Part shown: positions 7,878 to 16,634 of the stretch, in pieces
How positions within the stretch are numbered: the first letter of the stretch is position 1
How the letters are laid out: each line of letters begins with the position of its first letter
NCBI RefSeq assembly: GCF_016862955.1
Contig: NZ_BONY01000002.1
Location: 186,001 to 250,000 of the forward strand
DNA: 64,000 nt
Direction of reading: 5' to 3'
From: Rhizocola hellebori
GTDB lineage: Bacteria > Actinomycetota > Actinomycetes > Mycobacteriales > Micromonosporaceae
The notes under the pieces: generated by a model
Database searches by the model: none
What the model was told of the DNA's origin: nothing
The model's input: only the letters and a program-made list of their open reading frames with translations
Program-made: the position numbers and the translations under genes

Positions 7878-9200
7878 TCAGCCCTTGACCGGGATCGCTT
7901 GCGACTTAAGGGTTTGTATGGTCGAGGACTGCGCCGCGGTCAGCGCGTCCACCAGGGTTCCCTGGCCGGAGACGGCCTTCTTGAAGCCGTCCGAGGCGTT
8001 GGCGTAGGTGGCGGTCATCGTCGGTCCCCAGGTGAAGTCCGGCGTGACCTGCTTAGAGGCCTGCGCGAAGACCTCGTAGATCTTCTGATCGCCATAGAAC
8101 GCCACGCCCTTCGCCAGCGCGGGCAGACCGGCCCCGGCCACGGTGGCCGGGTAGAGGTTGGCCTTCTCGTTGAGCAGGCTCAGCGCCTCGTCGCTGGTGT
8201 TGAGCCAGAGCGCGAACTGCGCTGCCTCGTATGGGTGTTTCGAGCTTTTGAACACGGCAGTGGAAGAGCCACCCCAGTTCCCGGCCACCGACTCCCCGGC
8301 GCTCCACTGCGGCATTGGGGCGACCCGCCACTGGCCGGAGGTCTTGGGCGCTCCGGTCGCGATCGAGTTGGCACCCCAGACCGCTGATATCCAAGTCCAT
8401 GCCTGGCTGGAGTTGTAGGCGTTGTCCCACTCGGTGGTCCATGGCGGCACCGTCGAGACCAGCTTGCGGTTGATCAGATCCTGCCAGTATCCGGCGACCT
8501 TTTTGGTCTTGTCGTCGGTGAGGTTGACCGTCCATTCCTTGCCGTCGTTGGCGAACCACCGGCCACCAGCCTGCCAGGCCAGCCCGGCGAACTGGTTGAT
8601 GTCGCTCTGCGAGAAGTTGGTGATGTAACCGCCTGCGGCGCGCACCTTCTCGGCCGCGGCCGCGTACTCCGCCCAGGTCTTCGGGATCTCGATACCGTGT
8701 TGCTGGAACAGGTCCACCCGGTAGAACATCGCCATCGGCCCGGCGTCCTGCGGCACGCCGTATGCGGCGTTCTGATCGCCCAGGCTGACCTGATTCCACG
8801 TCCACGGCACGAACTTGTCCTTGGCCTTGGCCACGATGTCGCACTTGCCCAGGTCGAACAGACCGTCCTGGACGCGGAAGCTGGGCAGCGCGTCGTATTC
8901 GATGTGGCCCAGGTCGGGTGCGTTGCCGGCCTTGAGCTGGTTGAAGAAGTTCTGGTAGGTGCCGCCGTTGCCGTTGGGGCCGGTCTGCACCTTGACCTGA
9001 ATGTTGGGGTTCTTGGCGTTCCAGACCTTCACCACCTCCTCGATGCCCGGAATCCACGAGGTGTAGGTCAGGTTGACCGGCCCGCCTGCCGACGGTGCGC
9101 AGGCGGAGGCGGCGGGTTGGCCGTCATCGCCGGAGGAGCAGGCGGTCAGTGCGAGCGAGGAGATCAGCAGGGCGCTGACCGCTCGGAGGGTGGCGCGCAT
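7878..9200 (-). CDS. ABC transporter sugar-binding lipoprotein (cluster 1 family)
   Basis: The 440-residue protein has a lipoprotein signal with lipobox LTAC (Cys21 acylated) and a periplasmic-binding-protein fold typical of carbohydrate family 1 (YTSWIPGIEEVVKVWNAKNP at the start of the mature part, then PYEAAQFALWLNTSDEA near the C-terminus). It should capture oligosaccharides at the membrane and deliver them to the two permeases encoded upstream. It is the last gene of the GH42/permease/permease/binding-protein operon, 43 bases after permease 2, with its own AAAGGGGA ribosome site, which may allow higher expression. No ATPase is present locally; a shared MsiK-type ATPase elsewhere is the usual actinobacterial solution. 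Confidence 0.93.
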   Translation of the reverse strand: MRATLRAVSALLISSLALTACSSGDDGQPAASACAPSAGGPVNLTYTSWIPGIEEVVKVWNAKNPNIQVKVQTGPNGNGGTYQNFFNQLKAGNAPDLGHIEYDALPSFRVQDGLFDLGKCDIVAKAKDKFVPWTWNQVSLGDQNAAYGVPQDAGPMAMFYRVDLFQQHGIEIPKTWAEYAAAAEKVRAAGGYITNFSQSDINQFAGLAWQAGGRWFANDGKEWTVNLTDDKTKKVAGYWQDLINRKLVSTVPPWTTEWDNAYNSSQAWTWISAVWGANSIATGAPKTSGQWRVAPMPQWSAGESVAGNWGGSSTAVFKSSKHPYEAAQFALWLNTSDEALSLLNEKANLYPATVAGAGLPALAKGVAFYGDQKIYEVFAQASKQVTPDFTWGPTMTATYANASDGFKKAVSGQGTLVDALTAAQSSTIQTLKSQAIPVKG

Positions 9201-9243
9201 GGGTTTCCCCTTTTGTCGAAGGTGTGGAGGAGGGACGGGCGGG

Positions 9244-10107
9244 TTACTTCATGGCTCCGGCCCCGAGGCCGCTACGCCAGAACCGTTGCAGCGAAAGGAA
9301 GGCGACCACCAACGGCGCGATCGACAGCAGGGATCCGACGATCACCAGACCGCGCAGCTCGGGTAGCTGGTTCACCTGGGTGTTCCAGGAGTACAGGCCG
9401 AGGGTCACCGGGAACAGCCGCTCGTCGCTGAGCATGACCAGCGGCAGCAGGAAGTTGTTCCAGACGGCAACGAAGTGGAACAGGAAAATCGTCACCAGGG
9501 CCGGGAACATCAGCCTGGCGGAGATGGCGAAGAACGTGCGCACCTCACCGGCCCCGTCGAGCCGGGCCGCCTCCAGCAGCTCGTCGTCGACGCTCGCGGC
9601 CGCGTAGATGCGCGCCAGATAGACGCCGAACGGGTTGACCAGGCTGGGCAAGAACACCGACCAGAACGTGTTGGTCGCCGCGAAGTTGCTGAAGAGCAGG
9701 AACAACGGCAGCGCCAGCGCGGTGGCCGGAACCAGGACGCCGCTGAGCACCACGTTGAACAGGATTTCCCGGCCCGGGAAACGGAATTTGGCAAGCGCGT
9801 AGCCACACATGGCGGCAAACAGCGTGCCCAGTAGCGCGGCGCCGCCGGTGTAGGCCAGGCTGTTGGCAAGCCAGACAAGGAATACGCCGTCTCGATAGGC
9901 CAGCAGGTCGCCAATGTTGTCGAACAGCCGGAACTCGGCGAACCACAGCGGATCGGTGTCGATGAACTGCCCACGGCTCTTGCTCGAGCCGACGAAAAGC
10001 CACCACACCGGTACCAAGAAATAGATGGTGCAGACACCCATGACAAGCATGGCGGCTGATCGGGAAAGCAGGCTCTCCCGGGTTTTCGGTGCGGCAGCGG
10101 GGCTCAT
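9244..10107 (-). CDS. Carbohydrate ABC transporter permease (MalG type)
   Basis: The 287-residue membrane protein has six predicted helices and the cytoplasmic EAA loop (DDELLEAARLDGAGEVRTFFAI) that contacts the ATPase, as in MalG/LacG-type permeases. It starts at an ATG overlapping the stop of permease 1 by 4 bp (10104-10107), so it is translationally coupled. With its partner it forms the channel of a sugar importer. The neighbouring GH42 enzyme suggests galacto-oligosaccharides as cargo. Confidence 0.93.
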   Translation of the reverse strand: MSPAAAPKTRESLLSRSAAMLVMGVCTIYFLVPVWWLFVGSSKSRGQFIDTDPLWFAEFRLFDNIGDLLAYRDGVFLVWLANSLAYTGGAALLGTLFAAMCGYALAKFRFPGREILFNVVLSGVLVPATALALPLFLLFSNFAATNTFWSVFLPSLVNPFGVYLARIYAAASVDDELLEAARLDGAGEVRTFFAISARLMFPALVTIFLFHFVAVWNNFLLPLVMLSDERLFPVTLGLYSWNTQVNQLPELRGLVIVGSLLSIAPLVVAFLSLQRFWRSGLGAGAMK

Positions 10108-10970
10108 TGGATCCCCCTGCGCTGCACGGTCTTGAGGAACGCGAAGGACAGGACGAAGGTCGCCAGGGCCAGGACGACGGAGAAGGCCGCCGCCAGATTG
10201 AAGTTGGGGATCGATGAAGTGGAGTAGACGGTCAGGTTGGGGGTATAGGTGCTCGACACCGCCGAGCTGAAGCTGCGGAACACCTGCGGCTCGGCCAGCA
10301 GCTGAAGTGTCCCGATGATGGAGAAAACGGCGGTGAGCACGATCGCCGGGCGAACCAGCGGAATCTTTATGGCCCAAGCGATCCGCAGATGGCCCGCGCC
10401 GTCAAGGCGCGCCGACTCGTAGAGCTCGGCGGGAATGGCAAGCAGCGCCGAGTAGATGATGAGCACGTTGTAGCCGACGTAGACCCAAGTCACGACGTTC
10501 GCCATCGCCCACAGCACCAGGTCGGCCGACAGCAGGTCGACCGCACCGGTGACCGGCTTGAACGGGGAAAGGTTGGGCGAGTAGAGGAAGCCCCACATGA
10601 TGGCGGCCACGACACCCGGCACGGCGTAGGGCACGAAGAAGGCGAGCTGGAAGAACCGCCGTCCCCTGACCAATCCGGAGTCCAGCAGGAGCGCCAGCAC
10701 CAGGGCCAGGCCGAGCATGACCGGCACCTGCACGACGCCGAAGGCGAGCACGCGCCCCACCGACTGCCAGAACGGGGTGTCGGAGAAGACCCGCTCATAT
10801 TGCGCCAGGCCGCCGAAGACCTCATGGGCCGGGCCGAACGTGCCGGTGCGCCGCACTACATAAAGGGATTGCCCTATCGCGTACCCGATGGGCACCAGAT
10901 AAAACAGCGTGAACAGTAATCCGAACGGCATCACGAAAATCAGCACGGCCCGACGCCGCGTTCGTGTCAT
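10104..10970 (-). CDS. Carbohydrate ABC transporter permease (MalF type)
   Basis: The 288-residue protein begins MTRTRRRAVLIFVMPFGLLF, a short basic tail followed by the first of six helices. It carries the EAA-type loop PAELYESARLDGAGHLRIAW in the second half. It overlaps the GH42 stop by 4 bp (10967-10970) and the second permease start by 4 bp, so the three proteins are made from one polycistronic message. It should pair with the MalG-type subunit in a sugar importer. Confidence 0.93.
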   Translation of the reverse strand: MTRTRRRAVLIFVMPFGLLFTLFYLVPIGYAIGQSLYVVRRTGTFGPAHEVFGGLAQYERVFSDTPFWQSVGRVLAFGVVQVPVMLGLALVLALLLDSGLVRGRRFFQLAFFVPYAVPGVVAAIMWGFLYSPNLSPFKPVTGAVDLLSADLVLWAMANVVTWVYVGYNVLIIYSALLAIPAELYESARLDGAGHLRIAWAIKIPLVRPAIVLTAVFSIIGTLQLLAEPQVFRSFSSAVSSTYTPNLTVYSTSSIPNFNLAAAFSVVLALATFVLSFAFLKTVQRRGIQ

Positions 10971-12976
10971 GGCCCCGGCTCCTCTCGCACCACAGCGACC
11001 GCGCCCGCGGGCAGGCGCAGCATGCCGTCTACCCGCTCCCCGGTCACCAGATCACGACCGGTGACCGGGTGCTCGGCCTCCTTGTGGCCGTGGTTGATGA
11101 CGAAGACGTAGCGGTGGCCGCCGCCGCTGCGGTGCACGACTTCCAGCGAGCCGTCGCTTTCCGGCCCGCTTGCGGTCACACCGGCCTCGCGCATGGCACG
11201 CCGCAGCGTGTCGCGAAGATCGGCCGGTGCCAGGGCGGTGGCGAGGTACCACGCTTGTCCTGCGCCGTAAGCGTTTCGGGTGATCGCGGGCACGCCAGCC
11301 AGCGGCCCCTCGGCGTAGCGGTCGACGATCTGGGCCGTGGTGGCGCGAAGCCGTTCGGTCCACAGCGCTGCCCGGGCGCCGCTGCCCAAGGCGACCTCCT
11401 GACCGGGAAGCAGCGGCGCGAACTCCTCGGCCACCACGCCGAGCAGGTCGCGGAAGGCGCCCGGGTAGCCGCCGAGGCGTACCCGGTCGTGGCGGTCGAC
11501 GATGCCGCTGTAGAAGGTGACCACCGCATGGCCTCCGGAGCGAACGTAACCGGTGATGGCGGCGGAGTCCTCGTCGGAGACCATGTGCAGGCACGGCACC
11601 AGCACCGCTCGGTAGCGGCTCAGGTCCGCGCCGGGGGCGACGAGATCGGTGGTGATTCCCAGCTCGCGCAGCGCCCGGTAGGCCGCGTGCACCTGGTCGA
11701 GATAGCGCACGGCCACCGAGGGCCGCGCCTCGGTGTCGGTGGCCCACCACGACTCCCAGCTGAAGACGATCGCGGCGTCGGCTTCGACGGTGGTGCCCGC
11801 GACCTCGGCCAGCCGGGTCAGCACGGTGGACAGGTCGAGGACTTCACGCCAGAGCGCGGTTGGTGTTCCGGCGTGCGGAAGCATCGCCGAATGGAACTTC
11901 TCCGCGCCCTGCGCCGAGGCCCGCCATTGGAAGAAGCAAACGGCGTCCGCGCCGCGGGCCAGGTGGGTCAAGGAGTTGCGCACCATCTGCCCGGGAGTCT
12001 TGGCCATGTTGTACGGCTGCCAGTTCACCGCGCCCGTGGACTGCTCGGCGAGCATCCACGGCCCGCCGCCGGCCAGCCCACGGGTCAGATCGGCGGCGAA
12101 GGACAGCTCGGCGACCGGGTCGTCGAGCCGGTGGTCGAGGTAGTGGTCGGTGGCGACGAGGTCCATCCGCGGCGCCCAGGTCCAGTAGTCCAGATTGCGA
12201 ATGTGAGCGGTGATCATGAAGTTGGTGGTGATCGGTGCGCTGGTGTGCTTCCGCAGCACCTGTGCCTCGGCCAGATAGTGCTCCAGCAACGCATCCGAGC
12301 TGAACCGGTGGAAGTCGACCAGCTGGGCGGGGTTGCGCACAGATAGCGCCAGGCGGGGCGGGTCGACCTCGGCCCAGTCGTGGTAGCGCTGGCTCCAGAA
12401 GGCCGTGCCCCAGGCGTCGTTGAGCGCCCCGAGGCTGCCGTAGCGCCGCGCCAGCCATACCCGGAAAGCCTCGGCGCTGGTGTCGTCATAGCACAGCGCG
12501 TTGTGGCAGCCGAGCTCGTTGGAGACGTGCCACAGCGCTATCGCCGGGTGGCTGCCGTAACGAAGCGCGACCTGTTCCACGAGGGCCAGCGCGTGCTCGC
12601 GGAACACCGGAGAGCTCGGGCACCACGCCTGACGGCCGCCGAAGAACCGGCTCGTCCCGTCGGGCGCGACCGGCAGCACCTCTGGATGCCGACGGGTCAG
12701 CCAGGGCGGCGGCGAGGCGGTGCCGGTGCCCATGTTGATGCGGATCTGGTGGTCGTGCAGCAGCTCCACTATCCGGTCGAGGTCGGTGAAGTCGTACTCC
12801 CCCGGGCGTGGTTCCACATTGGACCAGCCGAACACGTTGATGGCGACCAGGCCGACGCCGGCCTTGCGCATCAGCGCCATGTCCTCGTGCCAGACCGGCT
12901 CCGGCCACTGCTCGTAGTTGTAGTCGCAGCCGAGCACGATGCCCGTCCAGGGCAGCGGGGTGGAACGCTCTGGCAT
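10967..12976 (-). CDS. GH42 beta-galactosidase
   Basis: The 669-residue enzyme lacks a signal peptide and should hydrolyse terminal beta-D-galactosyl bonds of imported oligosaccharides in the cytoplasm. The N-terminal TIM barrel opens with GCDYNYEQWPE and GWSNVEPRPG, both typical of GH42. The acid/base Glu is about 144 in WHVSNELGCHN and the nucleophile about 301 in WMLAEQSTGAVNWQ. A trimerisation domain (about 390-590) and a small C-terminal beta domain complete the usual architecture. GGGGGAG just upstream supports the ATG at 12976. It is first in the operon with the ABC importer and is preceded by two palindromic operators facing a LacI gene. Confidence 0.95.
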   Translation of the reverse strand: MPERSTPLPWTGIVLGCDYNYEQWPEPVWHEDMALMRKAGVGLVAINVFGWSNVEPRPGEYDFTDLDRIVELLHDHQIRINMGTGTASPPPWLTRRHPEVLPVAPDGTSRFFGGRQAWCPSSPVFREHALALVEQVALRYGSHPAIALWHVSNELGCHNALCYDDTSAEAFRVWLARRYGSLGALNDAWGTAFWSQRYHDWAEVDPPRLALSVRNPAQLVDFHRFSSDALLEHYLAEAQVLRKHTSAPITTNFMITAHIRNLDYWTWAPRMDLVATDHYLDHRLDDPVAELSFAADLTRGLAGGGPWMLAEQSTGAVNWQPYNMAKTPGQMVRNSLTHLARGADAVCFFQWRASAQGAEKFHSAMLPHAGTPTALWREVLDLSTVLTRLAEVAGTTVEADAAIVFSWESWWATDTEARPSVAVRYLDQVHAAYRALRELGITTDLVAPGADLSRYRAVLVPCLHMVSDEDSAAITGYVRSGGHAVVTFYSGIVDRHDRVRLGGYPGAFRDLLGVVAEEFAPLLPGQEVALGSGARAALWTERLRATTAQIVDRYAEGPLAGVPAITRNAYGAGQAWYLATALAPADLRDTLRRAMREAGVTASGPESDGSLEVVHRSGGGHRYVFVINHGHKEAEHPVTGRDLVTGERVDGMLRLPAGAVAVVREEPGP

Positions 12977-12999
12977 CAACTCCCCCAAAAAGGCCGCAG

Positions 13000-13017
13000 T
13001 GTGTGCACGTGCACACA
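13000..13017. promoter_or_regulatory. Perfect 18-bp palindromic operator O1
   Basis: TGTGTGCACGTGCACACA is a perfect palindrome 23 bases upstream of the GH42 start codon and is repeated with one changed base at 13046. LacI-family proteins bind such dyads. The adjacent divergent LacI gene is the obvious binder, giving sugar-inducible expression of the GH42/ABC operon. Confidence 0.8.
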
Positions 13018-13045
13018 TCGTGGAACGCGGTTATATCGACGGTTG

Positions 13046-13065
13046 ATGTGTGAACGTGCACACAT
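13046..13065. promoter_or_regulatory. Palindromic operator O2
   Basis: ATGTGTGAACGTGCACACAT is a 20-bp dyad with one mismatched pair, nearly identical to O1. Its centre is 47 bp from that of O1. It lies 48 bases upstream of the LacI gene start, so it could serve for autoregulation and for looping with O1. Confidence 0.75.
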
Positions 13066-13113
13066 TGGCATGGAATACCGCCCACGGTCAAGAGGTGCCG
13101 CTACAGTGATCCC

Positions 13114-14133
13114 GTGCCCAAGCCTTCGCCGCCGAAGCGGGCGACCGTGCACGACGTCGCCGCGGCCGCCGGGGTGTCCCGCGGCACGGTCAATCGCGTG
13201 CTCAACGGCGGCTACGTCTCGGCCACGGCACGCACCGCCATCGAGGCGGCCATCGCCAAGGTGGGCTACGTGCCCAACACGGCCGCACGCAACCTCGTGC
13301 GCCGCCGCTCCCAGGCCATCGGATTCCTCGCCATGGAGCCGCATTCGCTGCTGCTGGAGGATCCCAACATTGGCGCCATCATGCTGGGCGCCAACGAGGT
13401 GCTGTCGGTGGCCGACCATCAGATGGTCAGCCTGGTCGTGGACTCCTACCGCGACACCGAACGCGTCGGTCGCTACCTGCGCGGCGGATTCGTCGACGGC
13501 GCCATCATCGTGTCCGCGCGCGCCCACGACCCCATCACCCGGCTCATCACCCAGCTTCGCCTGCCGGCCACCTTCGTGGGCCATCCGCCCGACCTGCACC
13601 ACAGCATCCCGTTTGTGGGCATCGACAACGTCGGATCGGCCCGCACCATCACGCAAAGGCTGCTGCAGACCGGAAGACGCCGCATCGGCATGATCGCCGC
13701 CGCCCTCGACCGCGACTCCGGCGCGGACAGGCTCACCGGTTTCCGCCAGGCGCTGGGCGACCGCTTCGACCCCAGCCTGGTCGCGGAGGTCCCACTTTAC
13801 GACTATTCCAACGGTGTCAAGGGAATGCGCGTGCTGCTGGACAGGGAGCCGTTGCTCGACGGGGTGTTCGCCGCCTCCGACGCGGTCGCCGCCGGCGCCC
13901 TGGAGGTGTTGCGCGAGGCGGGCCGTACAGTCCCCGGGGACGTCGGCATCGTCGGCTTCGACAACAGCTCCTGGGCTATGCGCACCCAGCCGCCGCTGTC
14001 GACCGTGCACCAGCCCGCACGCGAGATCGGCCAGAACGCGGCCGAGCTGGTGCTCAATCAGGTACGCGGCACCGAACCGGCCGCCCGAAGCATCCTGCTC
14101 GACACCAGCGTGGTCTGGCGCGACTCCGCCTGA
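13114..14133 (+). CDS. LacI family transcriptional regulator of the GH42/ABC operon
   Basis: The 339-residue protein has an N-terminal helix-turn-helix (ATVHDVAAAAGVSRGTVNRV), the hinge segment VGYVPNTAARNL, and a periplasmic-binding-protein-like ligand core (about 60-335) ending with TQPPLSTVHQP and the usual dimer helix. It is divergent from the GH42/permease/binding-protein operon with a 137-bp gap that holds two matching palindromes. It likely represses both directions and releases DNA on binding galactose, allolactose-like or galacto-oligosaccharide ligands; the ligand is inferred from context. The start is a GTG at 13114 without a strong ribosome site, so a leaderless message is possible. 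Confidence 0.93.
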   Translation: MPKPSPPKRATVHDVAAAAGVSRGTVNRVLNGGYVSATARTAIEAAIAKVGYVPNTAARNLVRRRSQAIGFLAMEPHSLLLEDPNIGAIMLGANEVLSVADHQMVSLVVDSYRDTERVGRYLRGGFVDGAIIVSARAHDPITRLITQLRLPATFVGHPPDLHHSIPFVGIDNVGSARTITQRLLQTGRRRIGMIAAALDRDSGADRLTGFRQALGDRFDPSLVAEVPLYDYSNGVKGMRVLLDREPLLDGVFAASDAVAAGALEVLREAGRTVPGDVGIVGFDNSSWAMRTQPPLSTVHQPAREIGQNAAELVLNQVRGTEPAARSILLDTSVVWRDSA

Positions 14134-14250
14134 CCGCTCCCGCCATCGACCTAGTCAGTGAGGGCATTGCGGCTTATCTAGGCGCATGGGTCGATAACGC
14201 TCCACGATGGGCCAGGCCAACAAGGTCGGCTCACAGTCGGAGGGAAGAAA

Positions 14251-14775
14251 GTGTCACCAGTGAAGAAGCTTCTCGCGCTCCTGAGCATTCCGTTGCTCGC
14301 CGCCAGCCTGACCGTCGCCACGACGGCGGCGCCTGCCCATGCGGCGCTTGACTACCAAGGCACCTTCACACTTCAGACCGCCGGGGGCTGCGCCCAGGTG
14401 CAGAACAACGGCAGGACAGCCAAGACGCCGATCCAATTGGGAACGTGCGACGGAAGTGCCGCCCAGCGCTGGGCCATCTTCAAGGAGGATGGCTCTTTCC
14501 CCAGGTACTGGATTCTCGCTTACGGAGGCGAGCAGCCCCTGAACATGTGCATGGACAAAGGCTCTCAGCACATGTGGATCTACAACTGCAACGGCAGCTA
14601 CCACCAGAAGTGGAGCCGGGCCGACTCCTCTTTCGCCACCGCGCAGTGGATTCGCAGCGAATGGGATGTCTTCAAGTGCGCCGGATTCAAGCCAGGCTCC
14701 TCCACGCTTGCCCTGCGGGACTGCCTTGTCCTCAACGGAGAGAATGCGCCGGACTGGATGTGGCAGCCGGTCTGA
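14251..14775 (+). CDS. Secreted single-domain ricin-B-like lectin
   Basis: The 174-residue protein starts at a GTG after GGAGGGAAGAAA. Its signal peptide ends AHA/AL (about 31), and the mature part reads as a beta-trefoil. QxW-type motifs are visible as AQRWAIF and HQKWSR, and a degenerate third as PDWMW. Regular Cys pairs (CAQVQ, CDGSAAQRW, CMDKG, CNGSYHQKW) fit the alpha/beta/gamma repeats of ricin-B lectins. No catalytic domain is attached, so it is probably a free carbohydrate-binding protein. It stands alone between the LacI gene and a subtilisin gene in the same direction. Confidence 0.75.
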   Translation: MSPVKKLLALLSIPLLAASLTVATTAAPAHAALDYQGTFTLQTAGGCAQVQNNGRTAKTPIQLGTCDGSAAQRWAIFKEDGSFPRYWILAYGGEQPLNMCMDKGSQHMWIYNCNGSYHQKWSRADSSFATAQWIRSEWDVFKCAGFKPGSSTLALRDCLVLNGENAPDWMWQPV

Positions 14776-14863
14776 CCGGCCCTGAAAGTTGAATGCCAGC
14801 GCCGTTCCGGCTGTAACGATATCGAATGATCGACCGATTTCCCGGTAACTGAAGGGAGTTCTC

Positions 14864-16321
14864 ATGCGTCGATTCGGTCCGATATTGCTGGGATTGGTGC
14901 TGGCCGGGACATCGGTGGCGGCGGTTAAGCCGGTTGGGGCTCGCGTCTCACCCGCCCGGGTGAGCGCGGCCCTTTCCGCCCGATTGTCCACACCCGGGCC
15001 CATCGCGGTCTTCGTTCACGGCACGAGTGTCGCGGCGGCACAGCAGGCGGTGGCATCCGCGGGGCTGACCCTGATCACGACCTGGAACAAAATTGGAGTG
15101 GCGGTCGCCCGCGGCACCGCCGCTCAGATAGAAGCGGTGCGCACCCAGCCTTCAGTGACCTATGTGGAGGGTGATCAGGCGATCGAGCTGCACCTTTCCA
15201 CGTCACATCTGGCCACCCGGGGCGAGCAGGCCCGCACCGCTCTGCGCGACGGGCAGGCCCGTCCCCTCGACGGGCGCGGGGTGTCAGCGGCGATCATCGA
15301 CACCGGGGTGGACGGCACCCATCCGTTTTTCCGAAACCCCGACGGCACCAGCGCGGTCAAGCTCAACCTGAAGAACATCTGTGGTCCGCTGGCCGACCTC
15401 GGCCTGCCCTTGCCGCTGCCGAATGACTCGTGTTTCCTGGATCTGACCGCGATCAATGACACCGACACGCTTTCGGTGGGCGGACATGGTACCCACGTGG
15501 CGGGGATTGTTGCCGGCCGTGACACGGTGCTCAGCGACGGGACAAGGGTGCACGGCGCTGCGCCGGCCGCCACTCTGGTCAGCCTTTCGGTCGGGGCCGG
15601 ATTGAGCATCTTCGGCGCGGACAGCGCTCTGAACTGGGTGCTGGACCACCACCAGAACCCGTGTGCGGGTTGCCCTCCCATCAAGGTGAGCAACAACTCT
15701 TACGGGCCGAGCGGCGGCGGCGCGTTCGACCCCGAGTCGGCCACCACGAAACTGCAGCGGGCCCTGGCCGCGGCGGGTGTCATGACCGCGTGGGCGGCCG
15801 GCAACGACGGCCCGGCCAACAACGCCACCAACCCGCCCGGCCAGGATCCGACCCCGGGCATCGTGATGGTGGCGTCCTACGACGACCTCGCCACGGGGAC
15901 CAGGAACGGGACGGTGTCAGACTTTTCCAGCCGTGGCCTGCCCGGCAGTCCCGCCACCTACCCGGACATCTCCGCTCCCGGATCGAACATCACCTCGTCG
16001 TGCCGGCTCTATCTGGTGATCTGCTCCACCGGCCTGGATCCGCGCAACGGCCCCGATCTGCTCGACATCGGCACCTTCAACACGATCAGCGGCACGTCGA
16101 TGGCGACGCCGCATATCGTCGGCATCATCGCCCAGCTGTTCCAGGTCTCTCCCAACGCCACCCCGGCGGCGATCGAGAACGCGCTCAAGGCCACCGCCTA
16201 CAAGTTCAGCAACGGTGCGGCCTATGAGCCCGCTGGCTCATACACCACCTCGGTGGACAAGGGCACCGGGCTCGTCGACGTCTACGCGGCCGCGCTGAGC
16301 CTGGGCGCGGCTGCGGCCTGA
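14864..16321 (+). CDS. Secreted subtilisin-like serine protease (S8)
   Basis: The 485-residue protease has a signal peptide (about 1-26), an inhibitor-I9-like propeptide (about 45-110) and an S8 catalytic domain. The triad is Asp146 (IIDTGVD), His208 (GGHGTHVAG) and Ser412 (SGTSMATPH), with the oxyanion Asn314 in WAAGND. Several Cys pairs within the domain suggest disulphide stabilisation outside the cell. It ends after the domain with no cell-wall anchor or PPC domain. GAAGGGAG precedes the ATG. A strong hairpin follows 10 bases after the stop. The gene appears monocistronic. Confidence 0.95.
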   Translation: MRRFGPILLGLVLAGTSVAAVKPVGARVSPARVSAALSARLSTPGPIAVFVHGTSVAAAQQAVASAGLTLITTWNKIGVAVARGTAAQIEAVRTQPSVTYVEGDQAIELHLSTSHLATRGEQARTALRDGQARPLDGRGVSAAIIDTGVDGTHPFFRNPDGTSAVKLNLKNICGPLADLGLPLPLPNDSCFLDLTAINDTDTLSVGGHGTHVAGIVAGRDTVLSDGTRVHGAAPAATLVSLSVGAGLSIFGADSALNWVLDHHQNPCAGCPPIKVSNNSYGPSGGGAFDPESATTKLQRALAAAGVMTAWAAGNDGPANNATNPPGQDPTPGIVMVASYDDLATGTRNGTVSDFSSRGLPGSPATYPDISAPGSNITSSCRLYLVICSTGLDPRNGPDLLDIGTFNTISGTSMATPHIVGIIAQLFQVSPNATPAAIENALKATAYKFSNGAAYEPAGSYTTSVDKGTGLVDVYAAALSLGAAAA

Positions 16322-16331
16322 AAATTCTTGA

Positions 16332-16356
16332 GGAGCCGTTGCGCTGCAACGGCTCC
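16332..16356. terminator. Terminator after the subtilisin gene
   Basis: An 11-bp perfect stem (GGAGCCGTTGC / GCAACGGCTCC) with a GCT loop, followed by TT, lies 10 bases after the S8 protease stop. It is also 7 bases beyond the stop of a possible small gene on the other strand, so it may work in both directions. Confidence 0.9.
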
Positions 16357-16363
16357 TTAGTCG

Positions 16364-16609
16364 TCATTGCTGAGTGGGTGGCAAGATGATCGGTAGGTGT
16401 CCCAGCTTTCTTTGCAGCTGTTCAAGCTCGGCTGTGGGCAGCCCTGTGTGGGCATAGCGCTCGGCGAGCGTCTCCGCCGCGGTGGGCGTGTCGGAGACGG
16501 CACGACCACGGCGAACAAAGCGGGCACGCCGAGTCGCGCTGGCCCAGCGTGCAAGCCAGGTGCGGCGCGCGGGGCGCGGGCGTGTGGTGCGGCGAATGCT
16601 GACATCCAC
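16364..16609 (-). CDS. Possible small basic protein, function unknown
   Basis: An 81-residue reading frame begins with a very basic segment (about 14 Arg in the first 37 residues) and ends with a predicted amphipathic helix (AAETLAERYAHTG, then AELEQLQRKLGHL). It ends 7 bases before the bidirectional hairpin at 16332-16356, which supports a real gene converging on the protease. Against it, third-position GC is clearly lower than in the neighbours and there is no ribosome site. A DNA- or RNA-binding peptide is conceivable from composition only. Two AATTTAAA elements lie just upstream. Confidence 0.4.
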   Translation of the reverse strand: MDVSIRRTTRPRPARRTWLARWASATRRARFVRRGRAVSDTPTAAETLAERYAHTGLPTAELEQLQRKLGHLPIILPPTQQ

Positions 16610-16634
16610 GCAGGGGGGTTACCCACGGCGTAGC

